A DNA stretch of 64,000 nucleotides from Aphelocoma coerulescens (lineage: Eukaryota > Chordata > Aves > Passeriformes > Corvidae): contig NC_091019.1 of NCBI RefSeq assembly GCF_041296385.1, positions 12,664,531 through 12,728,530 of the forward strand. The letters are read 5' to 3'. The notes below the pieces were generated by a model. That model was not told the DNA's origin. It searched no databases and saw only the letters and a list, made by a program, of their open reading frames with translations. The position numbers were made by a program, and so were the translations under genes. Below, piece after piece: positions 23,323 to 36,214 of this stretch. The first letter of the stretch is position 1. Every line of letters begins with the position of its first letter.

Positions 23323-23857
23323 AATAATAGCTTGTTTTCAGGATGAAAGGTTTTTTTCCACAATGGCTGCAAAAACATGAGTGTTCACTCTAACGGCTCT
23401 TAGTGAGGTGGAGAAAGGGACAGAAAGCCACCTGCTTGAACAGCTTAATATAAGTTCAGTCAGGAAAGGGAAAACCAATGCTATTTGAAGGGTGGTCCAA
23501 CATCTGACTGTTCACACGTAACGTAAAACTTTGGCCTATATAAAAAAACATTTTATATAATGATTTAAGTATTCTGTTAAACAGGTACAAAAAAGGCACA
23601 GCGAAGTGAAAGGTTCATTCATTTACTCAGGTGCATTTGTTTAAACAAGAAACAGCCACATGATTAACTCTTTCCCTATTCCAAGCTGAAGAAGGTCCCC
23701 TCTTTTACAAAGCAGGAGAAAAGCAAATTTTGGACAAACTGCAACATCCAATTGGCCAAAGCCACCCCTGGAATCCAGTGCTGGTACCTTTCATCCCTCA
23801 AGCCCACTTGTTCTCTGCTTTGCAGATGTTACACAAACACTCCTTTGTGTAAGTGCA

Positions 23858-23871
23858 AACACACACACACA
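23858..23871. repeat. Short (CA)n
   Basis: About seven CA dinucleotides. Confidence 0.75.
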
Positions 23872-26800
23872 GACGTTCTCAAACATTTGCTGGAAGAGCT
23901 AAATTGCTGCTGAAATTCATTTTACAAGTTTAGAAGCTCTACCAAACAGTCTCTGTGAGCTCTATCCCTCTAAAACTGCTACAGAGGTTGTGAATGTCTC
24001 ATGCTCACTTGAATGTGCTGGTTTTGTATCAGGCAAAACCAGGAAAAAATAATTTTATTCTGCTTTGGTGTTACTACTTGAGCTACAGCCCCAGGCTCTG
24101 ATTCTGACAACAGAGCTATTTTATACATATGAATAATCACTCCAAGTTTAATGAAGCTACTCACATCTCCGTTAGCAATTGTTTTGGCTGCAAAAAGGCC
24201 CTGCCTATCAGCCCTGGAGGAGCCTGGAAACAGAGGAGTGTTAATACTGGGAGGCTCATTTTGGGAAAGGCCATGGTTTTCTGGTGATAGGACACAGAAC
24301 TGCAAGACAAAAATACCCAAAAAACTGAAGGGGTGAAATCACAGTGCCACAGCCCTCAGAAAGGCTGAGATTTAATCCCAATTTTCTCCCTTGTTCTCGC
24401 CAACTCTAAACAGAGATTTCAGAAACCAGCATGTGAGATCAGCTAGGACTTGGGGTCCATGTCAACTACTCACAACATGTCTACAGTCTTCATCACACGC
24501 CAGCACTGGAAACCCCACCTTGGGTTTTTGTGTGCACAGAAAAATCAAAGCAACCATTTTGTTTGCAAGTGCAGTAGCTGTCAAATAAAAATACTTTAAC
24601 TCATTTTGTCTTCCAACTGCTAGCAGTAGTGTTATGGGCAAATTACCCACCAAATTAAATTTTAAGTCTGAGCTGTTCATCTGTCTATTACAAAGGAAGC
24701 CTTCTATGTGAGGAAATGAGCATTACTAATACAGCACTTCTACACTGCAACTTCTTTCCTCCATCTCACTCTTGCCCCCAACACCTGTCCTCCCCCAGGT
24801 GGTGAATGCATTGGCATTGGCTCCACTGACATCCATAGGACTGTTTCATAGAGATAGTGACAGATCTATAGCTTGCACTGTGCCCATAATGGAAAACTTA
24901 TTTCTTGCATCTCATATAAGATTCCTCTGAGAGTTGAGGATGTTTTTATGCAGCAGGACTTGCATCTTCTGCAAGGGAGTAGTAGAAAACACTTTCCTGC
25001 TGAGATCCTGAAACAATCCCAAACTGTGGCAATCTTTAATTGCCATAATTGAACATAAGTAAAACCTGCAATGACTGGCTGTAGCATTTTCAAAACTCAA
25101 TATAATAGTTATGCATTTCTTATACACAGAATAATATAGTTATTCTGCACTTCTCTTGTAGTTATTGCCTGTTGAGGAAGCAATTTCTGTCTTAAGCTCT
25201 GACTTATATTTCCAATCTATTTCAACTCCTTGTTCACTGTAGTTTAATCCTGCTTCAGGGGGTGTCAATCTTCCACAAAAATAACTTTGCTGGCAACCAT
25301 TAGAATTGTGAATTCACTGGACACCGGCAGAGCTAAAGAAGAGATGGCTGGGTTCAGGCAGCAGAAAATAAAACATCTAAAAACCCAAACAAACAACACA
25401 AGCCTAGGAACTAATCCTGATAATTCTCCTGGACTTTAAAAATCGTGAATTTAACAAAAATAGCGATCTCCCAGCACACTCATTTCTGCCACAGCACCCC
25501 TTCCTCCCCTGTGCTCACCATGCCCATTTTCATGGGCAATCATCACCTGCCTCAAGAACGGCTTCCCTGTCCAAGAGCTCGCTCCGGGTTTCCAGCTCTG
25601 ACTGCAGCCCCAGGCACCCCCCAGGAGCTGTCCCATAAAGGTGTGATGTGGAGACCATCACCTGCCCTGGATCTGCCCAAGCTCAGCAGACCCTGCCCAT
25701 CTTCCCCTACTGAGTCATCCTCCTGCTGCTCCCCAGCTGGAGCTGTGTCTTGGAAAGGGAGTGTTGGACTCATCCAGCCCCACGGGGAGGGCTGTGCTGG
25801 GGGTTTTCTCTGCTCTCTGCTCGCTCCCGCCTGGCACTCACATCTGTCCCTGCCACGTGTGGAAGAGGGGGCGGGAAGTGAGCCCCAGCAGAAGTCCTTG
25901 CAGAGAGGAGCCTCTCCAACGAGATAGTTTTGTGGTGATATGAAAATATATTAAATTCTTCAGATTCCCCAGGGGAAGGAGAATATACAACAAAATGCCA
26001 GTAACGTTTTCAAATGACAAAAGAAAAGTGTTTCTCCCCACAGTGGTCAAAAATACCTTGCTAAACTAGCCAATAGTTGAAATTTCTGGTATAAATACAA
26101 TGCCTCTATCAGAGTATTACTTAGTATCTGAAGGTTACACACTATCAAAATCTGTTCAGGAACAACAGTTAACACTCTTGCATGCACACAGCTCTATTCA
26201 AAATACTTAGTCAAGCTCAGAAAAAGACAAACAGACTCAATTATTTATACATTTGAATTATGTTAAATCACATTAGCTCTTCAGAATTACCTCTGTTTTT
26301 CATAAAGTCTATGCACAAGTGCTCCTTTAAGTCAATGGATGTTTTTATTGTAGTGAAAACTGAGCACCTGTAGCATGGCTTCTCCAGTATGTATTGAATT
26401 AGAGGCTAAGGGTGGCTTCATGTTGACAGCTGAGACTTCAAATTTCACTATTTAATTCACCACCACAAAACACCATTAAAACCCTGCACTTTTTTTGTTT
26501 TTACATTTCAGGCTGCAGGCTTTTCAGCCCTTGCAGGGCAGACCTCTCTTTGAGCTACAACAATTTCTGGACTTGCAGCATAAGCAAATGTCAGAATGGC
26601 AGATCTGACTATCAATCCTGAATTATTTTGTTTCTAGTGAATCTAACACTTCAAGAAAAGCGTTGAAGTGTCCTTGGTTCTTCTCCTGCTTAGCCATTGA
26701 TTTGCTTATGGTTCTTTAAACCTTCCCGTGCTTTACTGTTCATCACATCCTCTTCACTGAGCAGCTCAGGCAGGTTGTGATCCAGTACCCTCAAACCTTA

Positions 26801-28209
26801 CTGCTAGTTAAATCCCTGGGAATCCTAGGCAAATCTATTTTGCTTAACTATTTTTGATATTATTAATATTAAATGAATACAAATAAGAAGGAGAGAGTGA
26901 CCCAGACAAAAAAGAATGACCCAGAAAGGGAATGAGCCAGCAAATGACCCAGAGAAAAGAAAGTATTTTGGCTTTCTTCCTCAGAATAGCTGTTGGTTTC
27001 CTCAAATGACATTTTTAAAATTTTATTTGAAAGCATTAAAAAAATGCTGATGAACATTACAGTAGAAGCAAGCTTGGCTCTTGGTAGAGAAACATTATGA
27101 CTTAGAGCCAAGGACTTATTTTTCACATGTGAATTATTTTTTGAACAGCATTTCCTGGCTCAGTGTCACTGCACCACAGATAGATATGACAGCAGATAAG
27201 TACACGAGATTTTAGATCAACAAGAGTGTTACTTTTACAATGAATACATTTGTAGTCAGAGCTCAAAAGTGGGTTTATTTCTGCTGTGCATGAAAGATGT
27301 ATTGCACACTATTTTATTAATACACTTTTCCTCTTAAAATGGAATGTAATTCAAATTTTCTGACACTGCAGCTGCAATGGATTTCCTAACCATGTGGATT
27401 TACAGTAACAAACTCTTCAATTTTCTTCCCCCTCTAGCTCACCTCTCTGCCACCTTGATTTATTTCTGTTTCACAGCTGTGCCTACCAAATGATTCTTGC
27501 TCTCACACCACACTTTCCCCCCTCTTCCTGCAGCTGATACAAACTAAAACACAAATTTTATGGGAATGTGAAATTAAAGAACTCTCAGAGCAAGAATACA
27601 ATGTCCAGAATTGAAGGGAACAATTTACCAGAGGGTGGGCAGAACAACCCGAAGGCTGGAGGTTCAAATCTAGAAAAACTTTAAAATTCTCAGCTTAGAT
27701 TCCACCATCAGTAGTCACTACAGCACACCAGGAACTCTTCCCTTCATGAAATTTACCCACCTCTGGGATTTACAGCACTAACCACCACAAGCAGCAATTG
27801 CTTGAGTTACATAAATAAAGCCCCAAATATTCCACTCTCAAAATCAGTGTTGCTGCTTTCAAAACTGGCACCAGAAAACCTTAGTAGCACAAACATTATC
27901 CAAAAGGCAAACCAATCCAAATAAATAATGAAAACCAGATCGAAGCAGAGAACAAGGACACACTGAGGACCAGCAAAATGAAATTAATGGGTAAAATACT
28001 GATGAAAACTGAGGGAGCGTGCCCTCAGCTCCTTCCCCTCTCCAGAGCAGCACAGATGTGAAGGAGAGCTGGGTGCTGTGCCCCATCCAGCAGAGAGCTT
28101 CCCTTTCTACAGTTACACAGGGATTCAAAGGGGCAGAGCCCAGGATGAAACTGTAGCCCTGTGTTTATGTACAAATTACTGAGAAGTTACTTAACCTTGA
28201 GCCATACCC

Positions 28210-28217
28210 TGACGTCA
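28210..28217. promoter_or_regulatory. Full CRE palindrome TGACGTCA
   Basis: A perfect 8-bp ATF/CREB consensus in AT-rich intron. Its CpG makes it rarer by chance than base composition alone would predict. Occupancy unknown. Confidence 0.3.
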
Positions 28218-28547
28218 TGAGCTTGGGCATCCTTAAGTCTCTCAGAAAGGGAACTGAAGGAAACCCTCTGGCTTGTCTTTATTCCTGAATATCCCTGCCC
28301 TGGGTCCTTGGTAGGGATACTGGGACACTGCCTGCCAGGGACAGGCTCTGAGGGAGCAGCAGAGTGTGCAGACCTCAATTACAGGGACGCTGCACTTGCA
28401 GGGCAGCCCAGCTGCCAACCACGCAGAGATTTGCAGCGATAACAATTATACTTAAAAGCCTCACTACACGTCTGAATGCATTTACACATTCTCCTTTTAC
28501 TCTCTATTTATTATTAATGGCAGCTCAACTAATATCAAGACCCCGGC

Positions 28548-28640
28548 GTGTTTGGCACTGTAGGTGCACAGAAGGGCAGCAAGTTCTTGCTCTGAGGAGT
28601 TTACAGCCTAATTATAAATGACAGCAGATGGAGGGTAAAC
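28548..28640 (+). repeat. Ancient interspersed repeat fragment
   Basis: GTTTGGCACTGTAGGTGCAC, then GAGGAGTTTACAGCCTAATT, then GACAG. This resembles an old amniote repeat whose text runs TTGGCACTGTACAGACACA, then GAGCTTACAATCTAA. Family not identified; recalled, not searched. Confidence 0.35.
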
Positions 28641-31600
28641 ACTGTGAGCTGTTCTGCTTTTCATTAGGAAACTTAACTCAGGTAACAATTTCTAACCAGA
28701 TAGGAACAATTGCACATTCAATCATGGGCCACAGCCCAGGCTGCAGGCGTATCCTGGTCAGTCTTACACACTGTGTGACAGTGGTTACTTCCAGGACAGA
28801 TAACCAGGTCCCAGGAGATTTGGGGCTTTACAGATGACCACCTGTACAGAGATTTTGCAGGAAGCAAACAGGAAAGCATGTATTTAAATCCACATCTGTT
28901 CACCAAAGGACTTAATGTGTAAGCCCAGAACATGCATCTGATGGCATTTTGCACTTCCTCACATTTTAGGTGTCACTCCTAAGTCCACCTTAAATAAGCT
29001 GCCTAGGTAACTTCATATTAATCATCTGTGAAATCATTAAAGTCACACATTACCATTAAGATCTCCACAAAAACAGGATTTTGAGGTTGTAACTGATAAA
29101 TTCTGTCCACCTGAGGACCATACTGGTAATTCACCAGGAAGCTGCAGCCTTATGTGTTTTACGCATCTTGAAACCCTGCACCCACCCTTGCTGTGGTAGC
29201 AGACCCATACCAGGCACCAGGCTCTGTGGGGCTTGGTATCAGCCACACACCAACATTTGAGGACCCCTCATCTGTAGGAAAGCACTGGGGACTGAGCTGA
29301 GCTAACAGTGCATGGGGGAACAGCTCCCATGGACAGCCCAAACGTTAGGGAATAGGATAACACTATACTGGGTCCTGAGGCTGGAGCATCAGGAGTGGGT
29401 TCAAGTGAGCAAGGAGCCCTGGATCTCTCAGACCACAGCTGAGCCTTGTGCCCTGGGTGGCAAACACAGCTCTCCCCTCGCTGGGATGTCCTGGGCAGGA
29501 TGTTTTTGCATTCAGCCCTCTCAGAGGCCATACCTCAGTACTGCAGAGCACCAGAGACCCACCAGCTGTGCTTTGGATCTAAGAGATTAATGTCATGCTG
29601 AGACTTTATCTGCTGCACTTCCTACTGCTTTACAAGGACTCTGCAGCCTGTGCTGTAGGATTGGCAGCTTGCTGAGCCCTTCCCAGGGCCCTGGCAGGAC
29701 ACCCTGGGAGGACCTCTTGTGCAGAAGCTCGTTCACAAACAGCCGACCCTCAAGCGCAGGAGGTGCCAAGCACCACACGTTCCACGGAAGCCAGCCAGTG
29801 CCACAGGGGACTCACAGCCCCACACTCAGGACAAGAACTGAGTTTGCTAATACAAGGTACAGAATCACAGCACCACTTCCCGGGTCTGACAGAAAACGGG
29901 TGTGTAAAGTTCAGATTCCCACAGGGGCATGCAGCTGTTTTAGGAAGCCAGAAGTACCTAGCAAGCTACTGATTACCAGCCACATCCATGTAGAAGAAAG
30001 GTTATTTATTGCACCACACTGTGGGGATGACTGCATCAGCTAAGAGTCCTGGGCTTAAAAATCATTTTGTTCTCATTAGTAAATTCACAAACAACTCATA
30101 GAACAGGGGCAAAGTTCTTTATGGCTCCCTCACTTCCAAGGCCTCCCCAGGCTACCTTTGTCCGCCTTCCATAGCTGAGACACCTAAGGCTCCTGTGACC
30201 CTTCCCCATGCAATGAGAGCACTCTCAGCCACACATTTCCAGAGGAGATCTCTTTCCTGAGAAGCTACAACACAGCTATGCCAGCTAAAGATACCACAAG
30301 AACCAAACTCTTTTGGGTTATTCTCTATTCTCAAATAGACAAAGTCCACACAGGAAGATGGGCAGGTCTCCCCAGAAGTCCCAGCTCCGCAGAGTGCAGA
30401 TGCAGGCAGAGGGGAGCTTGGTGTTCACACACACTGAGCCCTCCAGCAGCTCCCTGGGCTCAGCCTGCCATATGTGTGGAGGGTTGGCTCTCATACCCAG
30501 GCTTCTTCTTGTGGAGCCTAAACAGGGAGTCCAGCTATTGTTCTGGAGTAATAGTACAAATTCAGGATACATTTCACAGCACAAAAGGGTGAGAAAACCA
30601 TTTTGCTACTGCAAAAAATTAAAAAATTTACTTAGAATTGGACAATTAATCTTCTTGGATTTGGTCTTGTCAAACATACCCTGTGTCTTATGGAGATTCT
30701 GCAACCTTCTTTATGCCACAGCCACATAAAATGTGAAGGAAAAAAAAGAAGACAACTCAGGGAAAAATACTTCATATTTCAGACTTCTCCTTCCTAATAA
30801 GCAAAATCCTTGATAGAAGACTTTTGTCCCAGCCAGGCTACAAGAATGATGTACAGGGACTGCATAAACATTGAATGTCTTTTGAGGATCCTGATGATTC
30901 TCCCTCAGAGAAACCACCATGGATCAGCTAAAGAAGAAATTTGAAGAGGAGACTGCTGCATGTCCAGATTACACTACTTCTGAGATATTATGCAGGGGGG
31001 AAAAAAAAATGTTTATACCCTTGGAAGACAGAATAATAATTTGAATTATAGGTCTCTCCTCCCAGGCAGCATCAGGATTAGACAACTGATGTAGAAAGCA
31101 AAAGATTTGAGGATGGCTTGAGACTTTACCACAGGAAATTTATGGCAAATTTTGAATAAATCCTCAAGTTGTCCTTCAATCTTCTATTCCTGTCTTCAAA
31201 TGATTTTTCAGGTATTCCAGCAGGCCTGGGGAGAGGGCGATGGGTACATGGGCACTGGTGACTTCAAGGCTGCCTGCACAGCAAATCAGCACCAGAAACA
31301 CAGGGTGACATCTCAAAGACAAGGAGGGTGCTTTCTATCTCCCACACTTAATGCAATTATGTAGATTTTCTGGGGGGCTCCTACCTCTGCTGTGACACAC
31401 GTGGCAGCTCGTGGCAGTCCAGGACTGATCCAGAGGCAGAGTACCTTCACCCCAGCAGCTGCAGGCTGGGAGGGATTTCTCACCAGAACTGTAAAGCAGA
31501 GCTGCACGGTAGCACTGGGTGATGCAGATTAAGGAAGCCACAAGTGGTTTCTTGTTGCCCTGCACCCTCCACTACATCAGTTAGGAGCTGGCAAAAAACC

Positions 31601-31659
31601 TTCCCCTCTGGCTTTCTCAGGCTTTCAGCATATTCCAAGTAGGGGAAGGGCACCTTGGC

Positions 31660-31795
31660 TTACAGCAGCACACGCCTGGCCTCCTCTCTCTCCTCACTCA
31701 GGTAATGGAGCTTCGGAAGGACTGCCGGCAGCGAGTCAGGGCTCACAGCATCAGCCACATACCGCTGGAAGAAGCTGGACAGGGGATGGCTGTCA
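31660..31795 (-). other. Exon-like segment, unrecognised 44-codon C-terminus or chance ORF
   Basis: On the minus strand, a pyrimidine-rich stretch ending CCCACAAGGCCCAG precedes an open frame. It begins DSHPLSSFFQRYVADAV, continues LPAVLPKLHYLSEEREEARR and ends VLL-stop (TAA at 31662-31660). Codons are GC-rich at third positions and the peptide has an amphipathic, helix-like end, which looks more like protein than the surrounding ORFs. The stop overlaps a donor-like GTAAGC, so it could also be an internal exon. I do not recognise the protein. It could be a terminal exon of a nested or upstream gene, a retropseudogene fragment, or chance. It is too short for statistics to decide. Confidence 0.25.
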
Positions 31796-33311
31796 CTGGG
31801 CCTTGTGGGGCAGGGAGAGGTGATCCTTAGTGATTCCTACCCATTTCAGTGTGAATTCTGCAGCTGATAGGGCACTTTTGAAAAGCAGCCCAAGAGATGC
31901 ACAATATTCCATGTGAATGGCCTCAGTCCTGGGGACTCCACACTCCTGCTTAACCTGGGAAATGACTATTGAGGCACACGGCCCTGGCAACACACTGAGG
32001 TTTTCTTTAATATCTGCTCTGATTTCATGGAGATATTAAGGAACAAAGGAAAAAACAAATATATACACATTCATGCACAGCTGGAAAATATGAGTTTACT
32101 CTTGCAAAGTGAAGAAAGTGTCAGATCTTGTCAGTGACTTCATACTCCTTGTGAAGCACAGAAGGTTTAATTTCTACATCCTATTCCAACAAAGCTGCTC
32201 TGATTTTCAGGGAGTTTGGCTTTTACAATTGGACAAACATGATTATGAATGATTTGCATGAGGGACTTTCCCAGGCATGCTTTATAATCTCCCTCAGACT
32301 GCTGAAATTGTGTCAGTCTTTTCTCTCTCACAGTAAAACTTTAAGATTTCTTTCCCAGGGACTTGGAACTGTGTGCACAATATTTTGCTATTAAGTGAAA
32401 ACCTTTCCTATAAAATATCAGAGTATCTGGATCACTGCATCCTCTTTCTCATCATCCTAGAGTCTTTCTCCCACCATGTTAGTGTTGTAAGTTCTGCAAA
32501 CAACAGTTCTTTGGGCAAAAATTAGGAAATGTTCTTTCCAGGCATTTAGCACTGAATCATTGTCTATGTCTATGAGCCCTCTGAGAGTTTCACATAAATT
32601 CCAATTGCTTTTCCACTCCATTCTTTTTTCCATTCTTGAAGATGGTTGTTGCATAAAGGTCTTCGGGATTCTACTTTTTTTATTATTGATTTTTTTTCCT
32701 GTTCTATAAATTATCTGTTTCTATCTGGTAGTCTTTTCCTTTCAATGATTTACTTCCCTGTGAAGAGGAGGAAGGAAAAAGCAAGTTTCAAATATGCAAG
32801 TAAATAGCTAGATAACTGCAGAAATAGTCCAGTAACTACACACCAGGAGATGGAAATCAGAAATAAAAATAAGAAGAATTATGCAGATAATAAAAACTGT
32901 CACTTGTTAGACACATCAGGAGACTGCTGTGACCTCAGGCCTGTGGTCACAGAAGCCAAAATCAGTTAAAACCTGCAGAGAGCATTGCAGATTGCATTTA
33001 TGATTTCCACTGAGATCTCCACATTAGAAACTCCGCTATTATTTTAATTCTTGATTGATGATTGAATGTTTAAGTTCATTTTGGCTTTTGCTGTTTTGAA
33101 AATGAAACCTAACTAATGGTTTCATTGCAGTCTTAAGGAAGGCTTTGTTTCATGTGCAAAGCAAACACTTAGCGAAGGGTACGATTAAAGCCAGGCAAGT
33201 AAATGTTTTACAGAGATAGTTTAGAAGCTACAGCATAGCAAAACAAGTATTTAGTTAAATGCTGAGAATCTGACCTGTCTGCATAGATGCCCCTTTTGTC
33301 TCCCCCATCTT

Positions 33312-33336
33312 CTTTTTTTTGTTGTTTTTGGTTTTT

Positions 33337-33368
<32 letters not shown>
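33312..33368. repeat. T-rich tract with (TTTTG)n
   Basis: A long T tract followed by five TTTTG pentamers. Confidence 0.9.
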
Positions 33369-33370
<2 letters not shown>

Positions 33371-33699
33371 TTCTGTTCTCTTGCTTGGGATTTTATTCAA
33401 AACCACAAAGAGATTTTTTGCAGCCCCAAAACAAGTTCTGGTGCCCAGTTTTTCAAGAGGATGTTGCCAGTAGTGAGCAAGGCTAAACACAGTTTACTGA
33501 AACTGCCTTCAGCAAGTATGGCAGAGTGCAAAAAGGGGGTAAGGGGAAAAATCTGTGTCTTGAGACTCTGAGCAACTGCTGAAACAGCAGAGCATACTGT
33601 TACCTTAAGTGCTTACCCAATAACTCATCCAGAAGCAAACAGACATCTCAAATGGACATTTATGCCCAGACATCAGAGGGCATTTCAGTGAGGAGCACA

Positions 33700-34150
33700 C
33701 AGCCGTCGCTCCAGATGCGAATCCACAGAGCCAAGACACGGAGAGATGCAGCAGACCTGGACCCTTCCCCGTCTGTTTCCCCCTTCCCCAGAGCAGGGGA
33801 CGCTTTGCCAGCACAGCACATCGCTCAGCACAGGGCACCCCTCCAGAGCCTGGCACTCAGGGCCAGGGAGGGCTGGCAGGCAGGGCTGGCAGGCAGGGCT
33901 GGCAGGGCTGAGCCCAGGCCAGGTACCAGCCCGGGCTGAGCCATCTGTGCGCTGAAGATCCGCCCATTGTGCGGGAGCAGCGACCCAGGCGTGATCCTTC
34001 TCCGCAGGAAAACTGCCGTCGACATAAAAGGGTGGTTTCCTGCTAAACGGGGAAAGCAATCTTCGGGAGCAAAGCTGTGCAAAGCCATTTGCTGCACTTC
34101 TAAATCTAAGGGGTTTTCCTCTCTCCTCAAAGAAAGTTTCCAAGAAATCC
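33700..34150. promoter_or_regulatory. GC/CpG-enriched patch in the upstream region
   Basis: GC-rich sequence with scattered CpGs, densest around 33950-34030 and 34045-34065. ORFs on both strands overlap here and none resembles a known protein. It could be a 5' exon, promoter or enhancer of TEAD1, but no TATA box or clear splice site settles this. Confidence 0.2.
33867..33910. repeat. 14-bp tandem repeat GGCTGGCAGGCAGG
   Basis: About three copies of a GGCTGGCAGGCAGG-like unit, GC-rich and local to the CpG-enriched patch. Confidence 0.85.
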
Positions 34151-36214
34151 TCGCTGCTCCTATCTGTAAATGATAGTTTATGGAGAGGAGGAAAAACACG
34201 GGACAGGCAGTAAATCAGCCACTAAGTGATCCAGAGTCCATTACCAAATGGTTTTCATTACATGTATGGCTTCACTAATTTCTGCAATGCGTTGCAGGCT
34301 ATTTCTGGAAGCTTTAAAAATGCATGATGCTTCTGCATTTTAATACTTAACAGTACGGTTATTTCAGTTTATTAAGCAAAAAAAAAAAAAGGGGTGGGGG
34401 AATCTGCTTAGCTGCAATTGGCTTTCATGTCACAAAAGGACTAAGCCAGCGCAAAAGCATCCAAGTAGGAACCCTATTTAAGTCTAGCATGAAGAAAACC
34501 TTTCCAACCTCTTACACCAATTAGGATAATCTGGGTCTTTTGATGTTAAAACCCCCAAGAATCATATGGAAATCATAAAAAGCACAGTATTTAAAACAGA
34601 CTCAGAATGCAGATAAAATCATTTTTCCTTCTTAACATTTCCACCAGAGCTAGGGGATTGCTCTCGGACAGGGATGGTGAGGGAGGCTGTCTCTAAAAGC
34701 AGCCACTAATAAAACAAGGGAGCACCTGGGAGGCAAAGCTGGGATGCAGCTGGAGCTGGGCCAGGCAGGCACCAAGGCCAGCCTCAGGCCCTGGATGAAC
34801 ACTGCTCCCAACCAGGGGAAAGGAGACTGAGCAAGGATGCAGCTTCTGGAATGTCAGCCCCTGGATGCCTTGGTGGGCTTGTACAGCCTTCCCTAAGTGG
34901 ATGGCATCCTTCATGACCATAAACGAAGCTAAGGGAATTGATATAACATGCTTGAATCTATGCAATCAATTCTCTTTGGGTGAAAAGTACTTCAGCCTAG
35001 CATTGCTGCTTTATACTGGACTATTTCCGAGGCATCCAAATTTCTCCAAGTGTCCTGCTTCCAAGGAATCTCAGGGCAAGAATTCTGTTTGCCTTGACAA
35101 TTTAAAAAAAGACCACAGGCAGGAAAACAAGGGATGTTTTGCTGGATGCAGTTTTGCAGAGCTGGAGGGGTGTTTCATTCTCTTCGAATAAAATCCTGGC
35201 CAACATATTTTGCTGTGAAATCTGACACACAACAACAAACCTTTGTCAAAGCCACATACATATTGAGAGAAGGTAATTTTACAATATTCTCCCAGACCAT
35301 AACATTGTATTTTCTGGAGCTGGTTACATACTACTGCTACATTTGTGTATGATGTTGTACAAAGCAAAGAGGCAAAAGGACCAGGAGGTGACAAGACCGT
35401 GGCAGAGGTGGGGACGCCCGGCTCAAGAACCTTAAATTGGCATTCGAATAAACTGAAAAGTAAGCAAAACTGTTCGTGTTTATACAAGCAACTTGACTGT
35501 ACTCTAAGAGAGGACAAGGGTATGAAACTATGTCCTTATAAAGTAATGCTCATCTTTTACTTATCTAACAAAAAGAAACACAGGAGAGAGGTCAGAGGCT
35601 GCTGAAGGAAAAATACCCAAGTGTTAAGGCCAGAGAAATGGAAAACAAAGTTTAACAAAGATAGGAATATTTGCAGATGGAGCACACAGAAAACCCCCTT
35701 ATTTTCTATAAAGATAAACATGGAATATTGTTGTCAGTGGCATGCACACCTCTGTGAAAACCTGATATTTAAATTGTCAGCTTGACAACCAATAAAAATA
35801 ACAGTAAAAAAAGAGTGGCATTACAGTTCTAATACCTCTATAAAAAGAAAATTTGTATTAGTGTTAAATATGAATGTAAAATCAGCTTTCTAAGTAATCA
35901 TCACAATTTTCAGTTGTTATGAAATTCTCATACAGATTTTGAATTTACTTTTAAGTCTTAGAGTAACACCAGAACTGTAATTAATCTTAATTACAACTTC
36001 CATAATTTCACAGTGCCTGAATTGCTTGCTATTCCTAGTATTTGTAGGAAACGAGCCACACAGTTCCTGGCACAAATATTATTCCTTATTAGTTTTGCAG
36101 CTGAATAATATTCAGCCTGTAACAGAATCCTCCTAGGACTGAAAAGTACTCTTGTGCACACGGATACACGCACAAAAACAACAACTGAAAGCTAAAAGCA
36201 AACTTGCCGAGAAC

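Noticed and set aside
27630..27680. tRNA B-box-like GGTTCAAATCT
   Set aside because: No A-box at the right spacing and no cloverleaf stems; at best a scrap of an old tRNA-derived SINE.
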